The notes under the pieces were generated by a model, which saw only the letters and a list, made by a program, of their open reading frames with translations, searched no databases and was not told where the DNA came from. A stretch of 64,000 bases of DNA from Myxococcus landrumus (GTDB taxonomy: Bacteria; Myxococcota; Myxococcia; Myxococcales; Myxococcaceae). Of the stretch, positions 36,328 to 44,880 are shown one piece after another. The DNA lies in the NCBI RefSeq assembly GCF_017301635.1, contig NZ_CP071091.1, forward strand, positions 8,362,501 to 8,426,500. The letters are read 5' to 3'. The translations under genes and the position numbers were made by a program. The number at the start of each line of letters is the position of its first letter. Position 1 is the stretch's first letter.

Positions 36328-36495
36328 CGGGCGGCTCCGGGGCGGTGGACCTGCGGCCGTGCAGGGCCCCGAAGTTGTAACACGCCCAGCCAGGTGACTG
36401 CCTCGCGACACGACCTACTCGGTTTTCTGCTTTCAAGAGGACGTCGAGGAATTCATCTCACGCGAGCGAGCGGGGAACCGGCTATGTAGCGCCGC

Positions 36496-37152
36496 ATGAC
36501 ACGCCGCCCTGTTCGAATCTCCCCTTCACTCCTGTCCGCTGACTTTGGCCGCCTCGCCGAGGAGGTCCGAGACATCGAAGCCGCGGGGGCTGACTTGATT
36601 CACGTTGATGTCATGGACGGCAGGTTTGTGCCGAACATCACGATGGGTCCGGTGGTGGTGGAAGCCATCAAGCGGGTGGCGACGAAGCCGTTGGACGTGC
36701 ACCTGATGATTGTGGAGCCGGAGCGGTACGTGGAGGCCTTCGTGAAGGCGGGGGCGGACGTGCTGACGGTGCACGTGGAGGCGAGCCCGCATCTGCATCG
36801 GACGTTGCAGGCGATTCGGAAGGCGGGGGCGAAGGCGTCGGTGGTGTTGAACCCGAGCACGCCGCTGTCGGCCATCGAGGAGGTGCTGGGCGACGTGGAC
36901 ATGGTGTTGTTGATGAGCGTGAACCCGGGGTTCGGGGGGCAGAGCTTCATCGAGTCCACGGTGGACAAGGTGCGCCGGCTGCGGGCGATGTTCGATGCGC
37001 GTGGGTTGGACACGGACATCGAGGTGGACGGGGGCATCAACGCCGAGACGGGGCGCCAGGTGGTGGCCGCGGGCGCGACGGTGCTGGTGGCGGGCAGCTA
37101 CGTCTTCGGGGCGAAGGACCGGGCGGCGGCGATTCGTTCGCTGCGGACCTGA
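36496..37152 (+). CDS. rpe: Ribulose-phosphate 3-epimerase
   Basis: 218 residues, a typical length. I-S-P-S-L-L-S-A-D-F-G and H-V-D-V-M-D-G-x-F-V-P-N carry the metal-binding His and Asp. H-L-M-I, L-L-M-S-V-N-P-G-F-G-G-Q and E-V-D-G-G-I-N complete the TIM-barrel active site. It interconverts ribulose-5-phosphate and xylulose-5-phosphate in the pentose phosphate pathway. It is convergent with the receiver gene (7 bp). Confidence 0.95.
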   Translation: MTRRPVRISPSLLSADFGRLAEEVRDIEAAGADLIHVDVMDGRFVPNITMGPVVVEAIKRVATKPLDVHLMIVEPERYVEAFVKAGADVLTVHVEASPHLHRTLQAIRKAGAKASVVLNPSTPLSAIEEVLGDVDMVLLMSVNPGFGGQSFIESTVDKVRRLRAMFDARGLDTDIEVDGGINAETGRQVVAAGATVLVAGSYVFGAKDRAAAIRSLRT

Positions 37153-37159
37153 GGCGTGC

Positions 37160-37558
37160 TCAGGCGCGCGTGCGGGAGACGGTGGTGGCGAGCCGCGCGA
37201 CGCGGGTCATGAAGGTGGGGTCGAAGGGCTTCACCTCGTAGTCGTCCGCGCCGAGTTCGAAGCAGACGTGACGGGTGAACTGGTCCTCGACGCCGCTGAG
37301 GATGATGACCTTGCAGTCGCGGGTGGCCGGGTCCTGCTTGAGCTGGGCGAGGAGGTCTCGTCCGTCCTGGTGCTGGTTGATGTCCAGGATGATGACGGCG
37401 GGGCGGTGCATGCGCGCCAGCTCCAGCACGCGCTCCGACGTCGTATCCGAGATGCACGTCAGGCCGGAGCGCTTCGCCTCGCGGGCGAGCGCCGACACGA
37501 CGAGAGGTTCATCATCGGAGATGAGGACGACGGGGGGCATGGTGGAGTCGTGCTGCAT
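37160..37558 (-). CDS. Single-domain response regulator (receiver only)
   Basis: 132 residues from ATG 37558 (an in-frame TTG at 37564 adds two residues). It is a CheY-like fold with the acidic pair D-D-E near 15, the phospho-acceptor Asp in V-I-I-L-D-I near 59, I-L-S-G for the Thr/Ser switch and E-V-K-P-F with the conserved Lys. There is no output domain, so it should act by protein contact. No kinase adjoins it. The Asn-Gln-His-Gln after the acceptor Asp replaces the usual Met-x-x-Pro loop. Confidence 0.88.
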   Translation of the reverse strand: MQHDSTMPPVVLISDDEPLVVSALAREAKRSGLTCISDTTSERVLELARMHRPAVIILDINQHQDGRDLLAQLKQDPATRDCKVIILSGVEDQFTRHVCFELGADDYEVKPFDPTFMTRVARLATTVSRTRA

Positions 37559-37715
37559 GGCCAACTGCCTTCTCGGCCTGGGAGGGGACTGGCGAATATA
37601 CCTGGAAGCGCCGGAATGTCAGGGAGAATTGGAAGGACGAGGGAGCAGGTGAGGGTCTCCATGGACCCTGGGTGAGGGAGGAAGGGGAGGGGGATAGAAA
37701 GGTGATCCAAGGGCG

Positions 37716-37744
37716 TTGACTCGGCCGAGAGGCTCGGGTACTAC
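37716..37744 (+). promoter_or_regulatory. Promoter of tRNA-Pro
   Basis: TTGACT (37716-37721), a 17-bp spacer and TACTAC (37739-37744) place a start about 48 nt before the tRNA. The rest of the 240-bp gap before the tRNA shows nothing else. Confidence 0.65.
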
Positions 37745-37798
37745 CGCCCGCACTTTTCGCCGGTCCCGAGACGCATCCAAACCGGCGGATGGACATAT

Positions 37799-37875
37799 CG
37801 GGGAGTGGCTCAGCCTGGTAGAGCACTTGGTTCGGGACCAAGGGGTCGCAGGTTCAAATCCTGTCTCCCCGACCA
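37799..37875 (+). tRNA. tRNA-Pro (anticodon CGG)
   Basis: A full cloverleaf of 77 nt including encoded CCA. The acceptor arm is CGGGGAG/CTCCCCG, the anticodon arm CTTGG-TTCGGGA-CCAAG with CGG at the centre, and the T-arm CAGG-TTCAAAT-CCTG. It reads the CCG codon, which is heavily used in this genome. Confidence 0.95.
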
Positions 37876-37883
37876 ATTGAGAG

Positions 37884-37926
37884 AGGCCCAGGAGATTCGT
37901 AAGAACTCCTGGGCCTTTCTTTTTTC
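37884..37926 (+). terminator. Intrinsic terminator of tRNA-Pro
   Basis: An 11-bp perfect stem (37884-37894 with 37906-37916) is followed by TTCTTTTTT. It lies 8 nt after the CCA end. Confidence 0.9.
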
Positions 37927-37974
37927 GCTCGAGCGTTTCCTGCCCCGAGCGCGTGTCCAGGGTTCTGTGTTCAG

Positions 37975-38922
37975 GTGGCGGTCGTCTTGCCCCCACATCA
38001 CCCGAAGCCCGTCTCTCCTACCTGTGTGCCCGACAGTCCGCTCGGGGTTCCCATCGCCTGGCCTGATGGTCGGCACGTCGCCGCCAATGCTGGCCATCGC
38101 ATCTTCCTCTGGGATGTCCAGGCGGGCACTTGGACGAGGGCGCTGGAGACGCGCGCCATCCACAGTCCCCCGATGTTCCACCTGGCGAGTGAGCGGGTGC
38201 TCGGGCGGGTGCTCGACGCCCATGGGCTTCGTGCCTTCGCCGTCTGGGACTCACGGGATTGGCAATGCCTCCAGACCTTCGAGGGGCATGGCGAGCCGGT
38301 GCGGGCCGCGACCTTCGTTGCAGAGGACCGAGTCGTCTCCATCAGTGGTGATGGCACCGCGCAGCTCTGGGATGCCTGGACGGGTGCGTCCTTGCGCACG
38401 TTCCAGAGTGGGCTACCCCACGCGCTCGCCGTGCACCCGACGAAGGGGCTTGTCGCCATCAGCGGTGAGCGCGGCTCCGTGGTCCTGCTCGATGGGCCGA
38501 CGCTCGAGGTTCGCGCTGACTTCCACCTGCCCAGGGGGACGGCGCGAGACGAACAGCGCGGCCATGGGCAGGGAAGCACGCCAGCTCATCGTATTCAGGC
38601 GTTGGTGTGGCATCCCGATGGCGAACACCTGCTCGGCGGGGGCAGGGACTTCGTCACTCGGATGTTCCATGGCCACACGGGGCGCATCGTGTCGGAGTGG
38701 CACGGGCATTCGGATGAGGTCGTCTCCGTGGCGGTCTGCGCGGAGCGAGGGCTCCTGTGTACCGGAAGCTACGACGGCACCGTGCGAGTCTGGTCGCTCG
38801 ACTCGACCGAGTGCCTCGCGGTGCATGACCTTGGCCACGCCGACATCAGCGGACTGTGCTTTGTGGGCGGCGCCATCTACGTGACGGTGCGGAGTGAGCT
38901 TCGGGTGATTCCGCTGCCGTGA
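37975..38922 (+). CDS. WD40-repeat beta-propeller protein
   Basis: 315 residues from GTG 37975 with only a weak ribosome site (AGGGT). At least four clear WD40 blades are seen (H-R-I-F-L-W-D near 42; G-D-G-T-A-Q-L-W-D near 127; G-R-D-F-V-T-R-M-F; S-Y-D-G-T-V-R-V-W-S near 265), and spacing suggests seven in all. There is no signal peptide or enzyme domain, so it is a likely protein-interaction platform. It begins about 50 bp after the tRNA terminator and is convergent with an Imm11-type gene. Codon use is less GC-strict than in neighbours, consistent with an accessory gene. Confidence 0.78.
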   Translation: MAVVLPPHHPKPVSPTCVPDSPLGVPIAWPDGRHVAANAGHRIFLWDVQAGTWTRALETRAIHSPPMFHLASERVLGRVLDAHGLRAFAVWDSRDWQCLQTFEGHGEPVRAATFVAEDRVVSISGDGTAQLWDAWTGASLRTFQSGLPHALAVHPTKGLVAISGERGSVVLLDGPTLEVRADFHLPRGTARDEQRGHGQGSTPAHRIQALVWHPDGEHLLGGGRDFVTRMFHGHTGRIVSEWHGHSDEVVSVAVCAERGLLCTGSYDGTVRVWSLDSTECLAVHDLGHADISGLCFVGGAIYVTVRSELRVIPLP

Positions 38923-38990
38923 CGGTGCATTCGAACCAGGCCGAGTGGCTCGGCTCCGCGCAGCCCTCCGCGTTCCCATGAAATGCCTGC

Positions 38991-39551
38991 TCAATAAGCC
39001 GAGGGGTCCTCCAAAGACACCACTCGGATACCCATGAGGCCCGCGGCCTCGATGGCCTGCTTGACCTGTTCGGAGACGAGGATGAACCCCACGGACTCCG
39101 CCAAGCGGAACAGGGGCACTCCCATCGTTCGACTCTCGTCGATGACGAGCTTCTCAAACTCCATCAGCGGTGGCTCGTAGTCCGGAACGAACTCGGACTT
39201 CTCGAGGTCCGCGCAGCTCACTCGCCCGACAATGTTGACTGCCTTGTAGTTCGTGTAGCGCTTGTCCCGTTCGCGGTCGATGACCACCGCGTCGTAGATG
39301 TCCATGTTGCGCACTCCCGCGCTCTTGAGCACCTCCACGAAGCGTTGGGAGAAGAGTGTCAAACCGGCAATCCAGTCAGGCATGACCGGGCCACTGCGCG
39401 GATCCAGATAGCATTCGATGGGTTCGGGCACCTGCTTGGGGTAGCGAATCCCCATTGTCCAGGCCACCTCTGGTGCGGGCGTGGGCCCCAACGCCACCCT
39501 CTGAATGCCTGTCGCGTCGTAGTCCAGTTTGTAGTCCAGGCTGTAGTACAT
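38991..39551 (-). CDS. Imm11-family (DUF1629-like) immunity protein, orphan
   Basis: 186 residues. The C-terminal half has the Imm11/DUF1629 pattern: L-V-I-D-E-S-R, P-L-F-R-L-A-E, then I-L-V-S-E-Q-V-K-Q-A-I-E-A-A-G-L-x-G-I-R-V. Proteins of this family neutralise polymorphic toxins and are numerous in myxobacteria, often in clusters. No toxin gene lies next to it, so it may be an orphan shield against kin toxins. ATG 39551 is preceded by AAAGGA. A 15-bp exact tandem repeat sits in its leader. Confidence 0.7.
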   Translation of the reverse strand: MYYSLDYKLDYDATGIQRVALGPTPAPEVAWTMGIRYPKQVPEPIECYLDPRSGPVMPDWIAGLTLFSQRFVEVLKSAGVRNMDIYDAVVIDRERDKRYTNYKAVNIVGRVSCADLEKSEFVPDYEPPLMEFEKLVIDESRTMGVPLFRLAESVGFILVSEQVKQAIEAAGLMGIRVVSLEDPSAY

Positions 39552-39565
39552 GCGGTGAGCGTCCT

Positions 39566-39595
39566 TTGAGATGGCTTCATTTGAGATGGCTTCAT
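39566..39595 (-). repeat. 15-bp exact tandem duplication in the Imm11 leader
   Basis: Two identical units (39566-39580 and 39581-39595) lie 15 bp upstream of the start. On the gene's strand each unit begins ATG and reads M-K-P-S-Q, in a frame different from the immunity gene. Confidence 0.85.
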
Positions 39596-39746
39596 TCGCG
39601 GTCAGCGGTACTTGCGAGAGATGAGGAGCTTCTGGTGCGCGGGTGAGACTCCTGTCGAGCGGAGAGCCCCAGGACGTCCATGTGTCTGACCGTCCGACGC
39701 ACCCGGAAGGCGCAGGACGCTCAAGTTCAGTCGAGCGGCGACTGGG

Positions 39747-41723
39747 TCAAGGCAGCCAGCCCCGGGTCTCCGTGGGAGTCAGTGTTTGCCCAAGCCTGGC
39801 GTACTCGAGTCGAGCGGCCTCGAGCAGGTGTTGCATGCCCACGGGCCGTGCCTCGGCGGCTGCGAGGTAGGCGGCATTTCGCGCGATGTTCTTGATGTTG
39901 CCACCCGCGACCGCCAGGCGTGCGAGGCGGGCGGGGTCGACCCCATCGAGCGGCGTCCGTTCTGGAAAGGCCGCGCGCCAGATGCGCTCGCGCAGATCCG
40001 CGTCTGGGAAAGGGAAGTCCACCACGAACTGGATGCGCCGCATGAACGCGAGGTCGATGTTCTTGCGCAGGTTCGTCGTGAGCAGCGCGAGCCCCTGGTA
40101 GCTCTCCATCCGCTGGAGCAGGTAGCTCACCTCCACGTTGGTGTCGCGGTCGTGGCTGTCCTTGACCTCGGTCCGTTTGCCGAAGAGCGCGTCGGCCTCG
40201 TCGAACAGGAGGATGGCGCCTCCCTCCTCCGCCGCATCGAACACTCGGCGCAGGTTCCTCTCCGTCTCACCAATGTACTTGCTCACCACCGCGGACAGGT
40301 CGATGCGGTAGAGGTCCAGCTCGAGCGCCCCCGCGAGCACTTCGGCCGCCATCGTCTTCCCGGTGCCGCTGGGCCCCGCGAAGAGGGCCGCCGTGCCTGT
40401 GCCGCGCTCTCCTTGCGCGGAGAATCCCCACTCATGGAACACGCGCGCCCGGTGGCGGACCTGCGCCTCGATGGCGCGCAACGTCCGCAGCTCACCCTCG
40501 GGAACAATCAGCCGCTCCCAGTTGGCCTCGGGCTCGATGCGCTGGGCCAGGTCATCCAACCGGACGCGCGAGCGCAGCCGGCACGCCCGCCACAGGGTCT
40601 GCTGTGCGGGTTCGCTGGCGGCCGCATGGACGAGGCTCTGGGCCGCCGCCGCGATTCCGTCCGGAGTGAGCTGGAAGCGGGCGACGAGCGAACCCAGGTC
40701 GACCTCCGCCCCAGGCAGCGCGGCGCTGGAGAGCGCCTCTCTCCAGAGGGACTTCGCCTCCTCGTGGAGCAAGCGCGGAACCGCCACGCTGACCACGGTG
40801 CGGCCCACGGGTCGAACGACCTCGGGGCCACACAGCACCAGCGGGTCTGGCGCACGCGAGACGAACTCGGCCACCTGTCGGACGCGTGTCGCATCACCCG
40901 TGCTGGACACATCGAAGAACAGCAGCGCTCCACACAGGCGGGCATCGCGCACGCACGTCCAGAGCAGCTCGTCGCGCTCACCCGGAGACTCCGGGAGCGC
41001 CCACGCGGAGAACTCCCACAGCTCTCGTCCCTGCGAAGCCGCCACCGCCGCGAGCAGGGGCCGGACATCCTCGGCGCTCGAGGCGATGAGCTGGAAATGT
41101 GGCGCGGAAGCGGAGCGCAGCGCGTCGGAGATGAGTCCCACGAGCGCAACGCGTGAGGGAGGCAGCGCCGCGCCGGACTGCACCACACGAACGCGGGGCT
41201 CGATGCGAGGGTCGCGGCTCGGAGTCCCGAGCAGGAAGTGGAGCACGCTCTCGGACAGCGTCACGGACCGTTCCGTCAGGACGTCGCCTTCACCGAGGTG
41301 CACCAGTCGGAAGCGGCGCAACGCGCCCTGCGGCGAGAAGGCCTCGAAGTTCGCACCCGGCATGCGCGCCACGCACATCGCGACGCTGGGCAGCCGCGCC
41401 TCCGGGGCTCCCATGGCCGCGCCGCAGCTGCGTCCGAAGCCCGGGAGGAGCTCGACGGCCGCCGCACACGCGATGATGGACAGTTCAAAGTCGGACAGCT
41501 CGAAGCGCTCCTTCAGCAGGGCGAGCGGTGAGCCCGGTGCTGGCTCGGGGAGCGCGACGGAGGGCCCTCCCGCCGTGTCTCGTTCCACGTTGGCGCGCAC
41601 CGCCGCGAGCACGGGGGAGAGCGCGCCTGTGGCCAGGCTGTGTGGGGGACGGGTGCCGGCTTCGGGATTCGTTACCCGAGGACCCCCGCGGAGCTTGAGT
41701 GTGCCATCTCCGCGCGACTTCAT
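39747..41723 (-). CDS. AAA+ ATPase of the extracellular contractile injection system (eCIS) type
   Basis: 658 residues. The N-terminal 380 residues are a helical domain typical of eCIS-associated ATPases (Afp15/Pvc15-like). The AAA+ module has Walker A G-P-S-G-T-G-K-T at 450, Walker B L-L-F-D-E-A-D near 506, the long R/D-S-H-D-R-x-x-N-V-E-V-S-Y-L-L-Q-R-M-E-S-Y segment and sensor T-T-N-L-R. In eCIS loci this ATPase is linked to particle assembly or release. No tube, sheath or baseplate gene is present here. Its ATG overlaps the stop of the upstream gene (ATGA), so the two are coupled. Confidence 0.82.
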   Translation of the reverse strand: MKSRGDGTLKLRGGPRVTNPEAGTRPPHSLATGALSPVLAAVRANVERDTAGGPSVALPEPAPGSPLALLKERFELSDFELSIIACAAAVELLPGFGRSCGAAMGAPEARLPSVAMCVARMPGANFEAFSPQGALRRFRLVHLGEGDVLTERSVTLSESVLHFLLGTPSRDPRIEPRVRVVQSGAALPPSRVALVGLISDALRSASAPHFQLIASSAEDVRPLLAAVAASQGRELWEFSAWALPESPGERDELLWTCVRDARLCGALLFFDVSSTGDATRVRQVAEFVSRAPDPLVLCGPEVVRPVGRTVVSVAVPRLLHEEAKSLWREALSSAALPGAEVDLGSLVARFQLTPDGIAAAAQSLVHAAASEPAQQTLWRACRLRSRVRLDDLAQRIEPEANWERLIVPEGELRTLRAIEAQVRHRARVFHEWGFSAQGERGTGTAALFAGPSGTGKTMAAEVLAGALELDLYRIDLSAVVSKYIGETERNLRRVFDAAEEGGAILLFDEADALFGKRTEVKDSHDRDTNVEVSYLLQRMESYQGLALLTTNLRKNIDLAFMRRIQFVVDFPFPDADLRERIWRAAFPERTPLDGVDPARLARLAVAGGNIKNIARNAAYLAAAEARPVGMQHLLEAARLEYARLGQTLTPTETRGWLP

Positions 41724-42205
41724 GGCTCCGTCACCGTCGGGCCCGTGTCCATGCGCAACAGGCTGGCTCCTCCGTCCATCGACACCGTGCCCGAAGCGTC
41801 ATTCGTCATGGTGGCGGGAGGCCAGGGCATGACGGGCACCGAGTGCTTGGGGGCCTCGACGGTTGGCGAGGAGACCCCTCGCTGGAGAGGGGCGGGGGAA
41901 GGCCGAGGACCCGGCTCGGTGCGCAGGGATTCGGTCACGGGGCTCGGCTGCTCCATCGTGCGCACGCGCTGGGACACGCACCGCGCGGACGAAGGGGGGA
42001 CCGGAGTCGCGATGCGCGGTGGTCGCGCCGGCATGACGTCGCGCGTGGATGCCCGCGTTCCGGGCCGGGAGTGAAGCGCGGAGGCGGCGGGCTCGGGCGT
42101 GAGCGGCGGGCCGTCGTGTCGACCGCGCACGAAGGACACGCGGGGCTGCTCCGAGACGGGCAGCGATGACAGCGAGCGCGCGGCGAAGGTGAGCAGGAGG
42201 TTCAT
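41720..42205 (-). CDS. Disordered Pro/Ser/Thr-rich protein coupled to the AAA+ ATPase
   Basis: 161 residues from an ATG with a strong ribosome site (GGGAGGTG, 6 nt upstream). Composition is dominated by Pro, Ser, Thr, Arg and Ala with no predicted fold or span. The start M-N-L-L-L-T-F-A-A-R-S-L is the only hydrophobic part and looks like a short docking helix rather than a signal peptide. No family is recognised. Its stop codon overlaps the ATPase start, so it is probably an adaptor or substrate of that ATPase. Confidence 0.65.
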   Translation of the reverse strand: MNLLLTFAARSLSSLPVSEQPRVSFVRGRHDGPPLTPEPAASALHSRPGTRASTRDVMPARPPRIATPVPPSSARCVSQRVRTMEQPSPVTESLRTEPGPRPSPAPLQRGVSSPTVEAPKHSVPVMPWPPATMTNDASGTVSMDGGASLLRMDTGPTVTEP

Positions 42206-43071
42206 GGCGCACCTCCCTTCATGCCATGCCCGTCAGACGCAAGTAAGCACGCCACCGTGTGGGCGTGAGTGCCGGAATGTCGTGCGTTGACCACTCATGG
42301 CGCCGCGCCAGCAGGAGCTGATGCGCGAGCGGTCTCCATTCCCTGCCAGAGGGAGGAGACCACTTCGATCACAGTGGAGCAGACCGCACACAACGGAAGG
42401 GCCACCGCTCGCGATGGTGGCCAGGCTGATGACCGCCACCGCGAGATCCATGGTGTGACGGCATCGATACCTCCAGTTGGGGAGGACCGCTGGACCGACC
42501 ACGTAGCGCAGGGGCAGTCCACAGCCCACCGAACATGTGCGAAGTCGTCGAAGGACACGCAGCGGGGCGCGGCCTCGACATGTCCGCGCGCTCAAACAAA
42601 CCCGTGACCGAAGTCGTGTCACCGGCAATGCCGTGCACGGTGGTGGGGATCTCCTGGATGGGTACACCAGGACAAGGCCACGGGATGGGCGCGTCGCGAC
42701 CTCCTCAGCCTCCTATCGATGAGGCATTGAGGTGCGCGCACTTGCTGGTACGTGCCCGACATAGGACAAGCCAAAGGGCCACATGTCGCGCATGATGGGG
42801 ACCGAGGTGAGAGGGCCTCTCCAGGCAGAGCGAGGCCTCCCATCGTGGATGGCTTCACCTGCTTGCCGGTCATTGCTCATGGGGCTGCGAGGGCGTGTCC
42901 GGAACTGACTGAGGGACCGACGTGAGAGGGCCCCTCCAGGAAGAGCGAGGCCTCCCATCGCGGATGGCTTCACCTGCTTGCAGGTCATGCCTCATGGGGC
43001 TGCGAGGGCGTGTCCGGAACTGACAGAACATCGTCATTGCGGACATGGGGGCCGATGAAGACGATGAGGGC
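42206..43071. other. Gene-free 866-bp interval
   Basis: No coding region is supported: open frames lack ribosome sites and family similarity. By eye the GC content drops below the flanks between about 42230 and 42700. The right part holds the 115-bp tandem repeat. It should contain promoters for the P/S/T-rich gene (leftwards) and the GlxA-type gene (rightwards). It may be remnant DNA at the edge of an accessory block. Confidence 0.5.
42798..43024. repeat. Tandem direct repeat, period 115 bp, two copies
   Basis: Copies at 42798-42909 and 42913-43024 are 112 bp each with about seven differences, separated by 3 bp. Each contains an ACCTGC-TT-GC(A/C)GGT hairpin, perfect in the second copy. The repeat ends about 20 bp before the first possible start of the GlxA-type gene. 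Confidence 0.88.
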
Positions 43072-44055
43072 ATGTTCACGCGCCGCCGCGTCGTCATCGC
43101 GGTCTTCCCAGATGTCGACTTGCTTGATGTCACCGGTCCGGCCGAGGTGTTCGCCATGGCCAACCGGGAGACCGGAGGCAAGGCCGGCTACCAGGTCCAG
43201 CTCGCTGCTCCGACCTCGGGAGTGGTGACCACCTCGGCGGGCGTGCGGTTGCTGACAGACCTCTCCTTCGCGGAGGTCGACGGAGTCATCGACACGCTGC
43301 TGGTGCCGGGTGCGGTCGAGGTGCTGCCGAGCGGTCTGGCCCCTCGGATAGACCAGGACGTGGTGGCATGGCTGAAGACGGCCGCGCCGCTGGCCCGGAG
43401 GGTGGCCTCGGTCTGCGTGGGCGCGCACTTGCTGGCGGCGGCAGGGCTGCTCGACGGGAAGACGGCCACGACACATTGGTCGACAGCCGAGCGCCTCGCA
43501 GCGGACCACCCGGAGGTGAAGGTGGACCCCGACCCCATCTTCGTGCGGAGCGGGAGGATTTGGACCGGGGCGGGCATCAGCGCCTGCATGGACCTGTCGC
43601 TGGCGCTGGTGTCCGAGGACCTGGGCGAGGAGGTCGCCCTCGCGGTGGCGCGCCAACTGGTGATGTACCTCAAGCGCCAGGGGGGCCAGAGCCAGTTCTC
43701 CGTCCCGCTGAGCCGTCCTCCGGCCTCACGCAGGGACATCGACGACCTGCGGATGTACATCGCGGAACACTTGGATGGGGACCTGTCCGCGGCGTCGCTG
43801 GCGGCGAAGATGAGCCTCAGTGAGCGGCAGTTCGCGCGAGTCTTCCGGCAGGAGACCGGCACGACTCCCGCCGCGTATGTCGAGGCCGCCCGGGTGGAGG
43901 TCGCCCGCCGTCTGCTGGAGAGCACCGACCAACCGCTCGAAGAGGTGGCCACGGCCAGCGGGCTGGGCTCGGTGGAGACGCTTCACAGGGCCTTGCGCAG
44001 ACAGATTGGCATTGCCCCAGCGGCCTATCGCCGCCGCTTTCGTGTCGTGAGTTGA
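43072..44055 (+). CDS. GlxA-type regulator (DJ-1/PfpI domain + AraC HTH)
   Basis: 327 residues from ATG 43072, chosen because family members begin right at R-R-R-V-V-I-A-V-F-P-D; an ATG at 43045 would add nine residues. The N-terminal DJ-1/PfpI-like domain covers about 1-180 with the elbow Cys in S-V-C-V-G-A-H and D-V-T-G-P-A-E-V-F. The AraC-type double HTH covers about 220-325 (L-S-E-R-Q-F-A-R-V-F-R-Q-E-T-G, A-P-A-A-Y-R-R-R-F). Such regulators respond to small metabolites and control adjacent hydrolases. The isochorismatase-like gene 99 bp downstream is the probable target. Confidence 0.88.
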   Translation: MFTRRRVVIAVFPDVDLLDVTGPAEVFAMANRETGGKAGYQVQLAAPTSGVVTTSAGVRLLTDLSFAEVDGVIDTLLVPGAVEVLPSGLAPRIDQDVVAWLKTAAPLARRVASVCVGAHLLAAAGLLDGKTATTHWSTAERLAADHPEVKVDPDPIFVRSGRIWTGAGISACMDLSLALVSEDLGEEVALAVARQLVMYLKRQGGQSQFSVPLSRPPASRRDIDDLRMYIAEHLDGDLSAASLAAKMSLSERQFARVFRQETGTTPAAYVEAARVEVARRLLESTDQPLEEVATASGLGSVETLHRALRRQIGIAPAAYRRRFRVVS

Positions 44056-44154
44056 CGCACCATCGTCTGTCTTTTCGTTGCACCGGGTGCGGCCTGGTTG
44101 TCGGGCCATGCCCTCTTCATCCACCCCTCACTGAACTGAATAGGAAATCCTGTC

Positions 44155-44760
44155 ATGACCCCGTCCAAGAGCTTGCGCGTCCTCAGTGGTCTCGACAATC
44201 ACCTGCCCCTGCTCGCCGATGCGACGCTTGTCTTCATCGACTTCCAGAACACCTACACCCAGGGCGTCATGGCGCTGGAGGGCGCGGACAAGGCCCTCGC
44301 GGCGGCGGCGCGGCTGTTGGCGGCGGCGCGGGCCGCGGGCACGAAGGTCATCCACGTCATGCACGATGGCGGCGAGGGCTCGCCGTATGACATCCGCGCG
44401 GAGATTGGCGCCATCTGCTCCGAGGTGGCTCCCGCCAAGGGCGAGCACGTGGTGGTGAAGAAGTACCCCAACTCCTTCCACGACACCGACCTGGAGAAGA
44501 CCCTGCGCGAGCTGAACGCGGGCAAGGAGCTGGTGCTGGCGGGCTTCATGACTCACATGTGCGTGGCCTTCACCGCGCAGGGCGCCTTCAACCTCGGTTA
44601 TCGCCCCACCGTCGTCGCCGAGGCCACCGCCACCCGCTCGCTCACCGCGCCCGACGGCTCCGTCGTGCCCGCGGCGACGCTGAAGACGTCGGCGCTCACC
44701 ACCATCGGCGACCTGTTCGGCGTGGTGACCCCCAGCGTCAACGACCTGACCTCGAAGTAG
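44155..44760 (+). CDS. Isochorismatase-like cysteine hydrolase
   Basis: 201 residues. The catalytic triad of the family is visible: Asp in F-I-D-F-Q-N near 29, Lys in V-V-K-K-Y-P-N-S-F near 102, and nucleophile Cys in M-T-H-M-C-V-A-F-T-A near 139. The family includes isochorismatase, nicotinamidase and carbamoylsarcosine amidase. The H-M-C-V-x-F/x-T-A pattern is common to generic cysteine hydrolases, so the substrate is open. Pairing with a GlxA-type regulator is frequent across bacteria and suggests inducible breakdown of a small amide or related compound. Confidence 0.87.
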   Translation: MTPSKSLRVLSGLDNHLPLLADATLVFIDFQNTYTQGVMALEGADKALAAAARLLAAARAAGTKVIHVMHDGGEGSPYDIRAEIGAICSEVAPAKGEHVVVKKYPNSFHDTDLEKTLRELNAGKELVLAGFMTHMCVAFTAQGAFNLGYRPTVVAEATATRSLTAPDGSVVPAATLKTSALTTIGDLFGVVTPSVNDLTSK

Positions 44761-44880
44761 ACCCCGTGACTCCTCGCGCTCCCCTCCCAGGAGCGCGAGG
44801 CTCTTCACACGGCCTTCACGGCTCGGCGTTAACCTCGTGCCCGCAGGTGGATGTGACACCGCGACACAGGGTGGACGCGT

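Noticed and set aside
37853..37875. tRNA-Pro 3' end as an integration site for the following block
   Set aside because: I could not find a second copy of the tRNA 3' end between 38 and 44 kb, so no att pair is supported.
42233..42795. Several small frames in the gene-free interval, considered as transposase remnants
   Set aside because: No transposase motif, no terminal inverted repeats and no target duplication that I can see.
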